The position numbers and the translations under genes were made by a program. A stretch of 47,422 nucleotides of DNA from the NCBI GenBank assembly GCA_020831585.1, contig JAFIGE010000024.1, positions 1 through 47,422 on the forward strand. The letters run 5' to 3'. The notes under the pieces were generated by a model that was not told the DNA's origin, searched no databases, and worked only from the letters and a program-made list of their open reading frames with translations. How positions within the stretch are numbered: position 1 is the stretch's first letter; the number at the start of each line of letters is the position of its first letter. This DNA is from Opitutales bacterium (GTDB lineage Bacteria; Verrucomicrobiota; Verrucomicrobiia; Opitutales; Oceanipulchritudinaceae). Shown piece by piece: positions 1-8,775 of the stretch.

Positions 1-439
1 CGGCTGCGGGACCGGTCACCGCCGCCATTGCGCGGGGGGGACTGGGAGGACCTCTGTGCCTTGCGCGATTTGCAAAATTTGTAAGCCGGGATTTTGGGTG
101 CTGTCTCCGAAAATGACCCAAATCGAAGCCGGGTCGAGTTGTGTTCGCTGGGGGTGGAAGGCAAATTTTTGGCAAGGAGCCAGCAGAGCGGTCCTTACTT
201 CAAGAACCAGCAATGGGAGAACGGGAGAAACGTCTCCAGGCGGGTCAAAGGGGAGTAGGTATGGACCGCTTCAAACGGCTATGCGAGGATTACGCCGAGA
301 CCACGGTGGCCATGACCGAAGCCCTGGAAGCCATGGAAAACCGGGAAGACACTGAACTCTCCGTTGAGGTCGCCACCGAGCGCTTTGCAGACAGGGAGCG
401 CTCCTCGGACTGGCCCGAGAACGCCTTGGCTGCAAGGGC

Positions 440-916
440 ATCGGCAATATCGAAGGGATCGAAACAGGGTTGAAGGAGGCTCGGCTCTGTTTGCCAACGC
501 TTGCAGGCTCATTGGTGGGGTACTTGCAGATCCGGACCTCGCCATCGAGGGAAATGAAAAGACTTGGCGAAAAGCTGGACGAAAGGCATGGCCAAGAGGT
601 CCTTAGCCTCTTCGGTGGAATCATCATCCAGCGCCCGCCAATATGACTATGATCCCTGCACCGACAAAAGCCTCTATCCCCTGGACGTGGGCCTGGGATT
701 GGAGAACGGCTACACGCCGTGGGTGGTCCGGTAAATGTGCCGTGCATGTATGTCAACGGCGATGGCACCGGCATCCCGATGCGCAGAGCAGAGCTGGAGC
801 AAACCCGGGCCAAGAACCCGCCAAAAGGAAACCGGCAGCTCGATCGCTGGAAAAAGATGCTCTTCGCAGACAAGGTCGCGAACAAGATTCTCTTTTCCGG
901 CGAAGCGATCGCCTGA
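440..916 (+). pseudogene. ISKra4-like transposase remnant (frameshifted)
   Basis: No intact gene is present. Pieces in different frames line up with the order expected of an ISKra4-family transposase. A segment around 560-640 reads LSLFGGIIIQR. It is followed in another frame (646-714) by YDPCTDKSLYPLDVGLGLE, which resembles the tyrosine-rich stretch and the PLD...LGL motif. A third segment near 746-800 reads MYVNGDGTGIPMRRAEL, which resembles the DGTGVP catalytic-core motif. Stops and frame changes separate the pieces, so the element is dead. The family name comes from remembered motifs and has not been confirmed by alignment. The rest of 1-440 has short open frames but nothing I recognise. 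Confidence 0.4.
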
Positions 917-983
917 GCGCGAAAAACTTAGGGAATATGCTTATGCTAAACATGGGCACGGTCCTGCGCAATGTCACGATGGG

Positions 984-1262
984 ATGAACTCACACGAAAT
1001 TGTGCAGGATTTGCCCGCCAGTGTCCTCAGAGAGCTGGAGATACGGGAATGGAGAGAGGATGAAGCCGCCGCCTACCGGGCGTTGCTCGATAAGCGCCAA
1101 TACCTCGGAGCGCCGGAACCGCGTTGCGGCCGCTTGGGCCAAGTGGTGGAGCACGCAGGCGCGCGGTGGCGGCCGTGCTCGCGTGGAAAGCCTGTCGACG
1201 ACATTGAACCAGGATTGATCGAGGACAAATGGGTCAGCGCGCGATCCGCACAGCCGCTGTAG
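984..1262 (+). pseudogene. DUF4338-like (DruA/IS-associated) gene fragment
   Basis: The open frame starting at the ATG at 984 encodes an acidic helix-rich segment followed by RALLDKRQYLGAP and a downstream GRLGQVVEHAGAR. This resembles the start of DUF4338 proteins, which have a 'hxYLG...G.xLxYhv' layout and occur with mobile elements and in Druantia defence loci. The following conserved stretch (AVAAVLAWKA) is only readable in another frame at about 1160-1205, so the gene is frameshifted and lacks its C-terminal half. It lies between two other mobile-gene fragments and is best read as debris. The assignment is tentative. Confidence 0.3.
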
Positions 1263-1301
1263 ACCCCTTGCAAATGGGCTTTCCCTGTATCCGGCGCATC
1301 A

Positions 1302-1640
1302 TTGAGGTCGCCCGCGAAAGCCTCCTGTCTCCCGGGGACGTTCGACTTCCTCGGCTTCACGCTCTACTGGGGCAGAGCCCGCAGTGGAACCCACATCCCC
1401 AAAACGAAGACCCCGATCAACCAATACAGCCGGGCGCTCAAGTCCTTGACCTTGAGGGACTGGGGATGGGAGCATCGCCACCACCCGCTACGGGAGCCAC
1501 GGCAAAAGCTCAACGAAAAGTTGCGCGGGCCCGATGCCTACTTCCTGGAATCGACGTCCCGCTGTGGGCTTCGCGTGCCCGTGTCTTCCCGGCTAATTTG
1601 CCGGGGTCACGGAGGATTGAAGGCGCCTGGCCGCGGTTGA
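1302..1640 (+). pseudogene. Group II intron reverse transcriptase/maturase, C-terminal fragment
   Basis: The open frame contains PGTFDFLGFT followed by a W-G-(R/K)-(A/S)-R-x-G segment, a KTK motif and, about 40 residues on, LNEKLRG. This is the order seen at the end of the reverse-transcriptase domain and in the maturase (domain X) region of group II intron-encoded proteins. The N-terminal catalytic part with the YADD box is absent and there is no credible start codon, so only the C-terminal third survives. I could not identify intron domains V/VI downstream. The fragment ends close to the truncated sugar isomerase gene, which suggests that insertions and deletions rearranged this end of the window. 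Confidence 0.75.
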
Positions 1641-1695
1641 AGCCTGCGCGAGAAAAGTATCATGGGATCCGTGGTGGGTTTCTTGCCATGAGACC

Positions 1696-2430
1696 TCAAG
1701 CTGCAGGGGTTTGCGATACGGGCTCCTCCGGATGAAAGGCCGCAATGGCTGCCCAGTCAGCCCTACCGGCGGGATCAAACGGATTCCAGTGTTGGTCGCT
1801 TTGGGTGTCGTTGTCGTTCAGGTGGAGAATGCGCAGGCGCGGAGCGCAATTCGCCAGAATCCAGCCGGTGTTGCCGGAGATGAGCGCATGGCCCGGATCA
1901 AAGGTGAAGCCGATGTAATCGGCATCGAAGGTCTCGAAGGCGAGGGAAAGCGCGCGGCGATCATTTTCCGCATAATAATGGTTTTCCAGCGCGACGTGGA
2001 TCCCGAGCTCGCGCGCGGTCGGTTCAACAGTGCGCAGCCCTTCGATGAAAAGCTTGAGCACCTGCGGGGAGGGCTCCACATGATAGGGCACGTGGTAGAC
2101 CATGGCATCCCCGCCCAGTGCCTGGGTTACCTGAAGCCGGTGGCGGAAAAACTCCAGTGCCCGCTCCCGCATGGCCACATCTTCCGACCAGAGTTGAACG
2201 CCTTTGGGATGGCATCCGTGCGTATCGAGAACCTGGATACCGCTCTCCGCGAGATCGCCCCGCCATTGCTCCAGTTCCCCCTCGCTGAGAATTTCGGGAG
2301 CTGTCCACTTATGCGCAAAGTGCAGGTGGGTGAACCCGTGCGCACGCATACGCTTGAGGTTTTCCAGCGGTGTTCCGGGGCCAAAGCCTTTGTCGGAAAG
2401 GGAAAGGGCCTGAGGGTGTGGAAGGGTCAT
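1696..2430 (-). CDS. Sugar phosphate isomerase/epimerase-like TIM-barrel protein, apparently C-terminally truncated
   Basis: The 244-residue product belongs to the xylose-isomerase-like TIM-barrel superfamily (AP endonuclease 2 fold), whose members isomerise or epimerise sugars using a divalent metal. Visible motifs are VALENHYY (metal-ligand Glu), FTFDPGHAL (Asp and His) and ILHLNDND. In the family the chain normally continues after the 'GxxDW..i...L' segment with 'GYxGxLxxE', which supplies the last metal ligand. Here the protein stops shortly after ADWAAIAAF with an unrelated tail, at the junction with the mobile-gene debris. It may therefore be inactive. It lies 24 bp downstream of the sugar dehydrogenase gene in the same direction, so the two probably form an operon. 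The substrate cannot be deduced. Confidence 0.7.
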   Translation of the reverse strand: MTLPHPQALSLSDKGFGPGTPLENLKRMRAHGFTHLHFAHKWTAPEILSEGELEQWRGDLAESGIQVLDTHGCHPKGVQLWSEDVAMRERALEFFRHRLQVTQALGGDAMVYHVPYHVEPSPQVLKLFIEGLRTVEPTARELGIHVALENHYYAENDRRALSLAFETFDADYIGFTFDPGHALISGNTGWILANCAPRLRILHLNDNDTQSDQHWNPFDPAGRADWAAIAAFHPEEPVSQTPAA

Positions 2431-2454
2431 ATTCGGGAAAAAGGTATTTGATTT

Positions 2455-4587
2455 TCAATCGAAGCGTGGATGCACCGAGAGGCGGAGGAAAACGCGCCCG
2501 GTGTCGGCACCCGTGAAGCGGGCTTCGCGGAGGCCACCGGGCTGTTCTTCGACGAGCACATCGGCGGTCGACCAATGCACGAGGTCGTGGCTGGATTCGA
2601 CGGTGTAGCGCAACTCGGGGCGGTGGGCGGTGAAGCGGAAAATCTGCTCGCCGGGCTGTCCTGCCCAGAGGGGAAGGGCGTGCGTCTGGGACCTGCGGGG
2701 GTCGAGGTCGAGGGCGTATTTCAGGCGGTTGGGGAGGCCGTCGCCGGCGGCATCGGCGAGCGGACCGGAGATGGCGTCGTCGGCACGTTCGTCCTCGCTG
2801 AAATGCGTCGCCAGCCAGGCGGCTTTTTTCGGACGGGTGGTGAGGCCGCGGATCATGCCATCGCTTTTGCTGATGATGTAGAGTTCCCCCTCGTCGTCGA
2901 TGGCAAAGCGGATATCGGCGCGCCCCGAGCCGGAGATGCGGGAACTGCCGGGTAGGTCCACATCGGCACCGCCGCGGGCATGATAGGCGGCCTTCACGAT
3001 GCCGAACATGTCCGGATACACCGCGGCGCCGGAACCATCGTAGGGGTTTTCCCATTCCACGTGGAGGGGCTGGAGGTTGACGGGGGACGCCGGGCTGTTG
3101 TTGGCCTGGGCGGCGAGCATTTCCGCGAAGTCGGCGTAGTAGAGACGGCCCGTGGTGATGTCGCCGAGGACGAATTTACCGACCAACTCGGGGATGGCGG
3201 TGCCCCGGTAGACGTAGCCATTGGCGATGGCATCCCCCCCGAATTCCACCGTGTGCGGATAGGCGATCACAGGGTAGGTGGGCGTCACCATACCGAGAGT
3301 CTGGGTGGCGTTGAGGCGCAGCGGGATTTCATCCGGATCGGGCACCGGGACGGTGGTCTGGTTGTCCGGCCCGGATACGATGAGGAGGCGCTCCGGCCCC
3401 TCGCGCTTCGCGTAGCCGTAATTCAGGCCGCGCTCAATGATATTGACCTCCTCCCATCCCCGTTGGCCGATTTCGGCGTTGAGGAGGGTGCCGGTGGGCA
3501 CGTCCCAGGCGAAGCGGTGGGGATTGCGGTGGCCGAGGGTCCAGATCTCCGGGCGCGCCCCGGGAATGTCCGCAAAGGGGTTGTCATCGGGCACGCGGTA
3601 GCGGCCGTTGGCACTCACGGTGCTGGTCGCGGTTTGGTGTGAGAGGTCCGGGATGATGCGGAAAATTTTCCCCACGTGCGAGTCGAGGCGTTGGGGCAGA
3701 AGCGTGCGGTTGTCGGTGGCGTTGGATTCGCCCGATCCACCGTCGCCGATGGCCACATACATCACTCCCCAGTCCGGGTGGGAGGGATCGGTGGCAAGGG
3801 GGTTGAAGGTGAGGTCGCCGAGCGGGTGGATGTGAAGATTGAAACCCAGGCGGAGGATCTCCCGACCCGTGCCCTCGAAGACAGGGGTGGTGGGGTCGGG
3901 GGTGGTCCACTCAATGAGTACGCTATGCCACTGGTTGCCGCCTGCGGCGGAAGTGAGCGTAGGGGTGCTCTCCCAACCGGTGGTTTCGAGGCCGGGGTGC
4001 TTCGTTCCCTCGCCGCCGAGCGGGATGCGGCGCTCGTCGGTGTTGCCGGTGGAGTTCTCCATGTGCACGGTGTAAAAGCGTCCGTTGGTTGCGAACTCGG
4101 GATCAAACTCGAAGGTGATCAGTCCGGCCGCGTAACCGCGGAATTTCGTGAAACGACGAAAAATGCCGTCGGGCGTCACGGGCACGGTAGTACCATTCTC
4201 CGGTCGGAAGGTGAGGTCACCCTCGCGCCCGGAGGTGGAGCCGTTGAAGTCCATATAGGGAGTGCCGGCGGCGGCCATGGCTTCCAGCGCTGCCTTGCGC
4301 CCGGCGAAGTCGCCCCCGGCGGGAAGAATGTAGAGGTTGCCGTTGGAATCGGCGATCCAGATGCGTCCGCTGCCCCCGGGTTCAGGGCGCATGAAATTTG
4401 TCCGCGCGATGTAGCTGGGACCGCCCGACTGCTGTTCCTCCTCAAGTTGGAGGTTCCCGCTTGCCGGCATCTCCAGCCAATCGTGGGCGCGCACCACGAG
4501 AAGTTCGGCAAAACCAAGCTGGGCAACCTGGCAAACGAGGAGAAATCCGAGCGCGCACACGCGGCAGCGAAGGGCGGGAATGACCAT
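2455..4587 (-). CDS. Exported PQQ-type glucose/sorbosone dehydrogenase-like protein
   Basis: The predicted protein has about 710 residues with a signal peptide (MVIPALRCRVCALGFLL...). I chose the ATG at 4587 because it puts the signal peptide at the N-terminus. An upstream ATG at 4674 would add 29 residues of poor coding character. The central region is a six-bladed beta-propeller of the glucose/sorbosone dehydrogenase (GSDH/Hedgehog-interacting-like) family. It contains LGDLTFNP, YVAIGDGGSGES, the GKIFRI strand and the highly typical GHRNPHRFAWD. The last ~110 residues form a separate module beginning DGLPNRLKYALDLDP and ending in FLRLSV, which is common at the C-terminus of secreted verrucomicrobial proteins. 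It probably oxidises sugars or related compounds in the periplasm or on the cell surface; cofactor and substrate are inferred from the family only. Confidence 0.8.
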   Translation of the reverse strand: MVIPALRCRVCALGFLLVCQVAQLGFAELLVVRAHDWLEMPASGNLQLEEEQQSGGPSYIARTNFMRPEPGGSGRIWIADSNGNLYILPAGGDFAGRKAALEAMAAAGTPYMDFNGSTSGREGDLTFRPENGTTVPVTPDGIFRRFTKFRGYAAGLITFEFDPEFATNGRFYTVHMENSTGNTDERRIPLGGEGTKHPGLETTGWESTPTLTSAAGGNQWHSVLIEWTTPDPTTPVFEGTGREILRLGFNLHIHPLGDLTFNPLATDPSHPDWGVMYVAIGDGGSGESNATDNRTLLPQRLDSHVGKIFRIIPDLSHQTATSTVSANGRYRVPDDNPFADIPGARPEIWTLGHRNPHRFAWDVPTGTLLNAEIGQRGWEEVNIIERGLNYGYAKREGPERLLIVSGPDNQTTVPVPDPDEIPLRLNATQTLGMVTPTYPVIAYPHTVEFGGDAIANGYVYRGTAIPELVGKFVLGDITTGRLYYADFAEMLAAQANNSPASPVNLQPLHVEWENPYDGSGAAVYPDMFGIVKAAYHARGGADVDLPGSSRISGSGRADIRFAIDDEGELYIISKSDGMIRGLTTRPKKAAWLATHFSEDERADDAISGPLADAAGDGLPNRLKYALDLDPRRSQTHALPLWAGQPGEQIFRFTAHRPELRYTVESSHDLVHWSTADVLVEEQPGGLREARFTGADTGRVFLRLSVHPRFD

Positions 4588-4676
4588 GGGGATTGTGTGT
4601 GGGATAATGGTGAAAGGGAGATCCTCATCAAACCCGGGCACCCCGCACAGTGTCAATGTTCGGTTCCCATGCAATG

Positions 4677-4800
4677 TTCAGAAATAAAAAATTGACTTTT
4701 TGCGCGTTTTAAATCGCTGAGTGAATAGTGGATTTTGTGGTACCTGGGTATCCTCGTTTGCCTCCCCACCACCTTATATCGGGGGGCTGGTGGACCGGGA
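4677..4800 (+). pseudogene. Decayed 5' end of a RAYT transposase element
   Basis: This stretch begins with TTCAGAA-N8-TTGAC, the same block that precedes the other RAYT genes. From about 4750 it aligns with the start of the intact RAYT at 12935: the segment CCACCACCTTAT and the surrounding GTATCC...CG and GGTGG match the DNA encoding YPRLACHHLISRVV. No reading frame remains. It sits directly upstream of another broken RAYT copy, so two insertions or a duplication occurred here. The region between 4588 and 4869 holds nothing else that I can identify. Confidence 0.45.
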
Positions 4801-4820
4801 ATTGATGATTTAAATAAATG

Positions 4821-4841
4821 TTCAGAAAATTAACATTGACA
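4821..4841 (+). promoter_or_regulatory. RAYT upstream block TTCWGAA-N8-TTGAC, copy b
   Basis: TTCAGAA at 4821-4827 is followed after 8 bases by TTGACA at 4836-4841. It lies 28 bp before the start codon of the RAYT pseudogene. TTGACA could act as a -35 box, but I see no clear -10 hexamer. The palindromic TTCWGAA could be a regulator site. Confidence 0.45.
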
Positions 4842-4868
4842 CAATTTTTGTGCCATTGGGATGGCGGG

Positions 4869-5370
4869 ATGAGCAGGAATTTTTGCCGTAGATTGCGCTA
4901 TCCACGATTGCCTTGCCACCACCTTGTTTCGAGGGTGGTGCAGAAAAGGCGGTTGATGGTGGGAGGCGCTGCGTTTCGCTGGATTTGGATGCGGATGATT
5001 TGGAGGTCATTCTGAAGAAGAATGGAGGATCCGCTGAGGGCATCCGTCGACGGCTGAAGGCGCGGATGGGGGAGGTGTCGGTCTTCATGCGGGAGGTGAA
5101 AACGCGCTTTACTCTTTGGTATAATCAGAAGCGTGGAACGGTGGGCACGTTCTGGGCAGAGCGCTTCCGCAGTGTAATCGTGGAAGCAGATACGCAGGCG
5201 CAAAGGATGGTGGCGGCCTACATCGATTTGAACCCGGTGCGGGCAGGGCTGGTGGCGGACGCGGGCGACTATGGGTTCAGCGGTTTCATGGAGGAAGGAA
5301 ACCCAAACCGGTTGCGGCAGATGGCGGAGCGGACCTCGCGAAGGTCGCAGCCGCTGCGAAACGACACTGA
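4869..5370 (+). pseudogene. RAYT (Y1-type transposase) pseudogene with internal deletions
   Basis: This is a close relative of the intact RAYT at 12935-13933, broken by deletions. The first 30 residues (MSRNFCRRLRYPRLP...) are intact up to KRRLM. The DNA then jumps to the region encoding SLDLDADDLEVILKKNG in another frame. Relative to the intact copy 181 bp are missing, with ATGG at both breakpoints (4956-4959 here; 13022-13025 and 13203-13206 in the intact copy). The lost part contains the catalytic NHFH motif. The remainder (RFTLWYNQKRGTVGTFWAERF, AYIDLNPVRAGL, written here as separate motifs) is well preserved. A second deletion joins DYGFSGF at about 5285 to the 3' end homologous to 13850-13933. 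The product cannot be an active nuclease. Confidence 0.85.
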
Positions 5371-5434
5371 AGATGCGCCCAGGGGAAACCGTCGGACATC
5401 CCGGCGCCGACCCAGGCCCGACGGGGCACCTCGC

Positions 5435-6181
5435 TCAACTTTCGCCGAGCAACGCGTCGTCGATTTCGCTGTTGTCGTAAACGTTTTGCACGTCCTCCAG
5501 ATCATCCAGCGCGTCGATCAGCTTGAGGACCTTTTGCGCCGTCTCTTTATCGGTTATGGGATTGAGCACCTGGGGCACATAGGCGATCTCGGAGGACTCG
5601 CAGGCGATGCCCGCGTCTTCGAGGGCCTTGGAGAGCGAATCAAACTCCGTCATGGGCGCGCGCACATCGAAGTGGTCCCCATTGTTGATGATATCCTCCG
5701 CCCCGGCTTCCAGAGCCAACTCCATGAGGGCCTCCTCCGAGGTCTTGTCCGCCGAAATGAGAAATTGCGCGAGCCGGGAGAAGTTGTGCACCACTGAGCC
5801 AGGACCCCCCAAGTTCCCCCCGTGTTTCGTAAAGGTCGACCGCACCTCGCTCGCCGCCCGGTTTTTATTGTCCGTCGTCACCTCCACGATGATGCCCACA
5901 CCGGCGAGGCCGTAGCCCTCGTAGACGATTTGAAAATACTCCACGCCGGGGAGTTCGCCCGTGCCTTTCTTGATCGCCCGGTCGATGTTGTCGGCCGGCA
6001 TATTGGCCACCTTCGCCTTGGTGATGAGGGTGCGCAGACGGGGGTTGAAATTCGGATCCCCCCCGCCGTCGCGCGCGGTGATAGTGAGGTCTTTCGCGAG
6101 AGCGCTGAAGATTTTTCCCCGCTTCGCGTCGATCACGGCTTTGTGCCGCTTGGTGGTTGCCCATTTGCTGTGGCCGGCCAT
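5435..6181 (-). CDS. yebC: YebC/PmpR-family protein
   Basis: The protein has 248 residues, the usual length for the family. It starts with the diagnostic MAGHSKWATTKRHKA; I took the ATG at 6181 because the longer frame adds only non-conserved residues. Other family signatures are RGKIFSALAKDLT, NMPADNIDRAIKKG, YEGYGL and the GGNLG...G segment. YebC-type proteins were described as DNA-binding transcriptional regulators, and some members help ribosomes through difficult motifs such as polyproline. Which role applies here cannot be read from the sequence. The gene is transcribed towards the RAYT pseudogene and stands alone, followed upstream on the same strand by ppk1 about 150 bp away. Confidence 0.93.
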   Translation of the reverse strand: MAGHSKWATTKRHKAVIDAKRGKIFSALAKDLTITARDGGGDPNFNPRLRTLITKAKVANMPADNIDRAIKKGTGELPGVEYFQIVYEGYGLAGVGIIVEVTTDNKNRAASEVRSTFTKHGGNLGGPGSVVHNFSRLAQFLISADKTSEEALMELALEAGAEDIINNGDHFDVRAPMTEFDSLSKALEDAGIACESSEIAYVPQVLNPITDKETAQKVLKLIDALDDLEDVQNVYDNSEIDDALLGES

Positions 6182-6331
6182 AAATAAAAAAGGGTGCGTT
6201 GGTTTGGGTGAACAGGATCGCAACCGGTTTCCGCGCCATGCGGGCAGCCGATCGCCATGCAAACCCCCGACCTTGGGGATTCAGCGAAACCGGATCAACT
6301 GAAAATCCCAGCCCCCCGCACCGCCCCCATC

Positions 6332-8485
6332 TCAAAACGCCGGTCGCGCCACCGCCACCCCCGCCGCCTCTTCGAGGATCGCCGCCTCCGCCGTTTGCGA
6401 GCGCACCTTGGCCAATTCCGTGAAGTGATCCTGCACGCTGAACGGAGCCTCCCCCTTGGGCGGCGTCAGCGCCCGGTAGCTCCCATTCGGCCGCAGCACC
6501 TTCGCCGCGCGCGTGTCCTTCAGATACGGGGGCAAAATCTCCAGGACAATCTGGTCGCGCAAGGCCGCATCCTCCACCGGAAACACCACCTCCACCCGCC
6601 GGTAGAAATTCCGCGCCATCCAGTCCGCACTCCCGATCCACACCATCGGCTCACCCGCCACCGAGTTCTCGAAATAATAGATGCGGCTGTGCTCCAGGTA
6701 GCGCCCGAGGATACTCCGCACGCGGATATTCTCACTCATCCCCTTCACTCCCGGCACCAGCCCGCAAATCCCCCGGATGATCAAATCGATCTGCACCCCC
6801 GCCCGCGAAGCCGCATACAGGCTCTCGATCGTCTCCCGGTCGATCAGGCTGTTGCACTTCACCATGATCCGCGCCGACTTCCCCTGCTTCGCATTGCGCG
6901 CCTCCCGTGCGATAAACTCGTTCATCTTCTTGTGCAGCGTATACGGAGCCACCAGCACCTTCCGGAAGCTCGGACTCTTCGCGTAGCCCGTGAGCGTATT
7001 AAAGACCTCCGCCACATCCTCCGTCATCTCCGGTTTGCACGTGAAGAGGCTCATGTCCGTGTAGAGCCGCGCCGTCTTCGGGTGGTAATTACCCGTCCCC
7101 AGATGCGCGTAGCGCACGAGCTGCCCCCCCTCGCGCCGCACCACCAGGGCACACTTGCAATGCGTCTTCAGCCCCACAAAGCCATACACCACGTGCACCC
7201 CCGACTCATCCAGCTGCTTCGCCCAGTTGATATTGTTCGCCTCGTCAAAGCGCGCCTTCAGCTCGATCAGCACCGTCACCTGCTTATCGTTCTTCGCCGC
7301 ATCCATCAGCGCCTGCACAATCGCCGAATCGCTGCTCGTGCGGTAGAGCGTGATCTTGATCGCCAGCACCTGCGGGTCGATCGCCGCCTGCCGCACAAAA
7401 TCCACCACCGGCTCAAACGAGTCATACGGGTGGTGCAGCAACAAATCCCCCCCCTTGATCGTATCGTAAATGCTCCCCGGACCCCGCAGCGCCGTCGGCA
7501 GGTGCGCGTAAAACGAAGGAAACTTCAGATCCGGCCGGTCGATCAGATCATACACGCTCATCATCCGCATCAGGTTCAGCGGTCCCTGGATGCGGAAAAC
7601 AAACTGCTTCGAGAGCCGGATCGCCCCCAACAACTCATCCAGCAGCGCCTCCTCCACCGAGTCCTCGATCTCCAGCCGCACCGCCGCCCCCTTGCGCAGA
7701 TTATACAGCTCCTCCTCGATCGATTGCAGCAGATTCTCCACCTCCTCCTCATCGATATACAAATCACTGTTCCGCGTCACCCGGAACGCGTGCAGCGAAA
7801 TGATCTCGTAGCCCGGGAAAAGGGTAGGGGCGAACATCTTCAACACGTCGCTCAAAAACACATAGCATTCCGGAGCCCGCCGCGTCCCCGGCACCCGCAC
7901 CACCCGCGGCAGAATCCGCGGCACCGGAATAAACGCCAGCATCCGCTCGATCTCCGGCGTGTCCGGATCATTCAGCCACAGCAAGATATAGAGCGACTTG
8001 TTCGCAAACTGAGGAAACGGGTGCGCCGGGTCGATCGCCAACGGCGTCAACACCGGCTGGATCTGCTCATCAAAATACGTCCGCAGCCACTGGTGCTCCC
8101 GCCGCGTCAGCTCCTTCCGCGTCTTGAAGAAAATCCCCTTCTCCCTCAGCCCCGGCACAATCTGCTCCCCCCAGCAAGCATACTGCTCCTTCACCAGCGA
8201 ACCCGCCACCGACTGCACCCGCCGCAACTGCTCCTTCGGCCCCAGACCATCAATCCCCGCCGTTGTGATCCCCGACTCCACCTGCTGGATCAAACCCGAT
8301 ACACGAATCTCAAAAAACTCATCCAGGTTTGAACTCACAAACGACAAAAACCGCAGCCGCTCCAGCAACGGATAGCGATCATCCTCCGCCTGCTCCAGCA
8401 CCCGCCGGTTAAACGCCAGCCAACTCAGCTCACGGTTGAAAAACGCACTCTTGTTCTCCTTGCGGTTTTTTTTCGGGGATGCCAT
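6332..8485 (-). CDS. ppk1: Polyphosphate kinase 1
   Basis: The protein of about 717 residues makes polyphosphate from ATP and can run in reverse. The start at 8485 gives [12 protein letters not shown] followed by [19 protein letters not shown], the typical PPK1 N-terminus; the longer frame upstream is GC-rich leader without conserved residues. Family signatures include [59 protein letters not shown] with the phospho-accepting histidine region, and IWIGSADWM-type residues ([11 protein letters not shown]) near the C-terminus. All domains (N, head and two C-terminal PLD-like domains) seem present. A PPK2-type enzyme is encoded at the far end of the window, so this organism has both classes. Confidence 0.96.
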   Translation of the reverse strand: MASPKKNRKENKSAFFNRELSWLAFNRRVLEQAEDDRYPLLERLRFLSFVSSNLDEFFEIRVSGLIQQVESGITTAGIDGLGPKEQLRRVQSVAGSLVKEQYACWGEQIVPGLREKGIFFKTRKELTRREHQWLRTYFDEQIQPVLTPLAIDPAHPFPQFANKSLYILLWLNDPDTPEIERMLAFIPVPRILPRVVRVPGTRRAPECYVFLSDVLKMFAPTLFPGYEIISLHAFRVTRNSDLYIDEEEVENLLQSIEEELYNLRKGAAVRLEIEDSVEEALLDELLGAIRLSKQFVFRIQGPLNLMRMMSVYDLIDRPDLKFPSFYAHLPTALRGPGSIYDTIKGGDLLLHHPYDSFEPVVDFVRQAAIDPQVLAIKITLYRTSSDSAIVQALMDAAKNDKQVTVLIELKARFDEANNINWAKQLDESGVHVVYGFVGLKTHCKCALVVRREGGQLVRYAHLGTGNYHPKTARLYTDMSLFTCKPEMTEDVAEVFNTLTGYAKSPSFRKVLVAPYTLHKKMNEFIAREARNAKQGKSARIMVKCNSLIDRETIESLYAASRAGVQIDLIIRGICGLVPGVKGMSENIRVRSILGRYLEHSRIYYFENSVAGEPMVWIGSADWMARNFYRRVEVVFPVEDAALRDQIVLEILPPYLKDTRAAKVLRPNGSYRALTPPKGEAPFSVQDHFTELAKVRSQTAEAAILEEAAGVAVARPAF

Positions 8486-8775
8486 TTTTTCCCCAACATC
8501 TTGCCCAAACCCCCAACCGCCGCAAGGGCGATCACCCGCTTCTCTGTGACAATTTTTACACAGCCCCGCCCCTTTCATCCCCCGGACACCCAAACCACCC
8601 CGCGAACCCCCCCCGCCAGCGACGCAAAAACGGACCCCGCTGCCGCTATCTGTCCGCTTTCCCGCCCCCCAATTTTTCCTGAACTTTTCCAAAAAAAACC
8701 TTGACCCCAGCGTTCCGGGGAGGGAAGATACGGCCCTGAATCTAGAATTCATTCACACCTAGCCTCCTAAAATAA

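Noticed and set aside
2470-4695. Long plus-strand open frames opposite the sugar dehydrogenase gene (e.g. 3676-4695)
   Set aside because: They are antisense shadows caused by high GC; the minus-strand frame carries all the conserved propeller motifs and the signal peptide.
6257-8332. A 691-codon plus-strand frame opposite ppk1
   Set aside because: Its product is a low-complexity Arg/His/Pro-rich string, the usual antisense shadow of a GC-rich gene; ppk1 motifs are complete on the minus strand.
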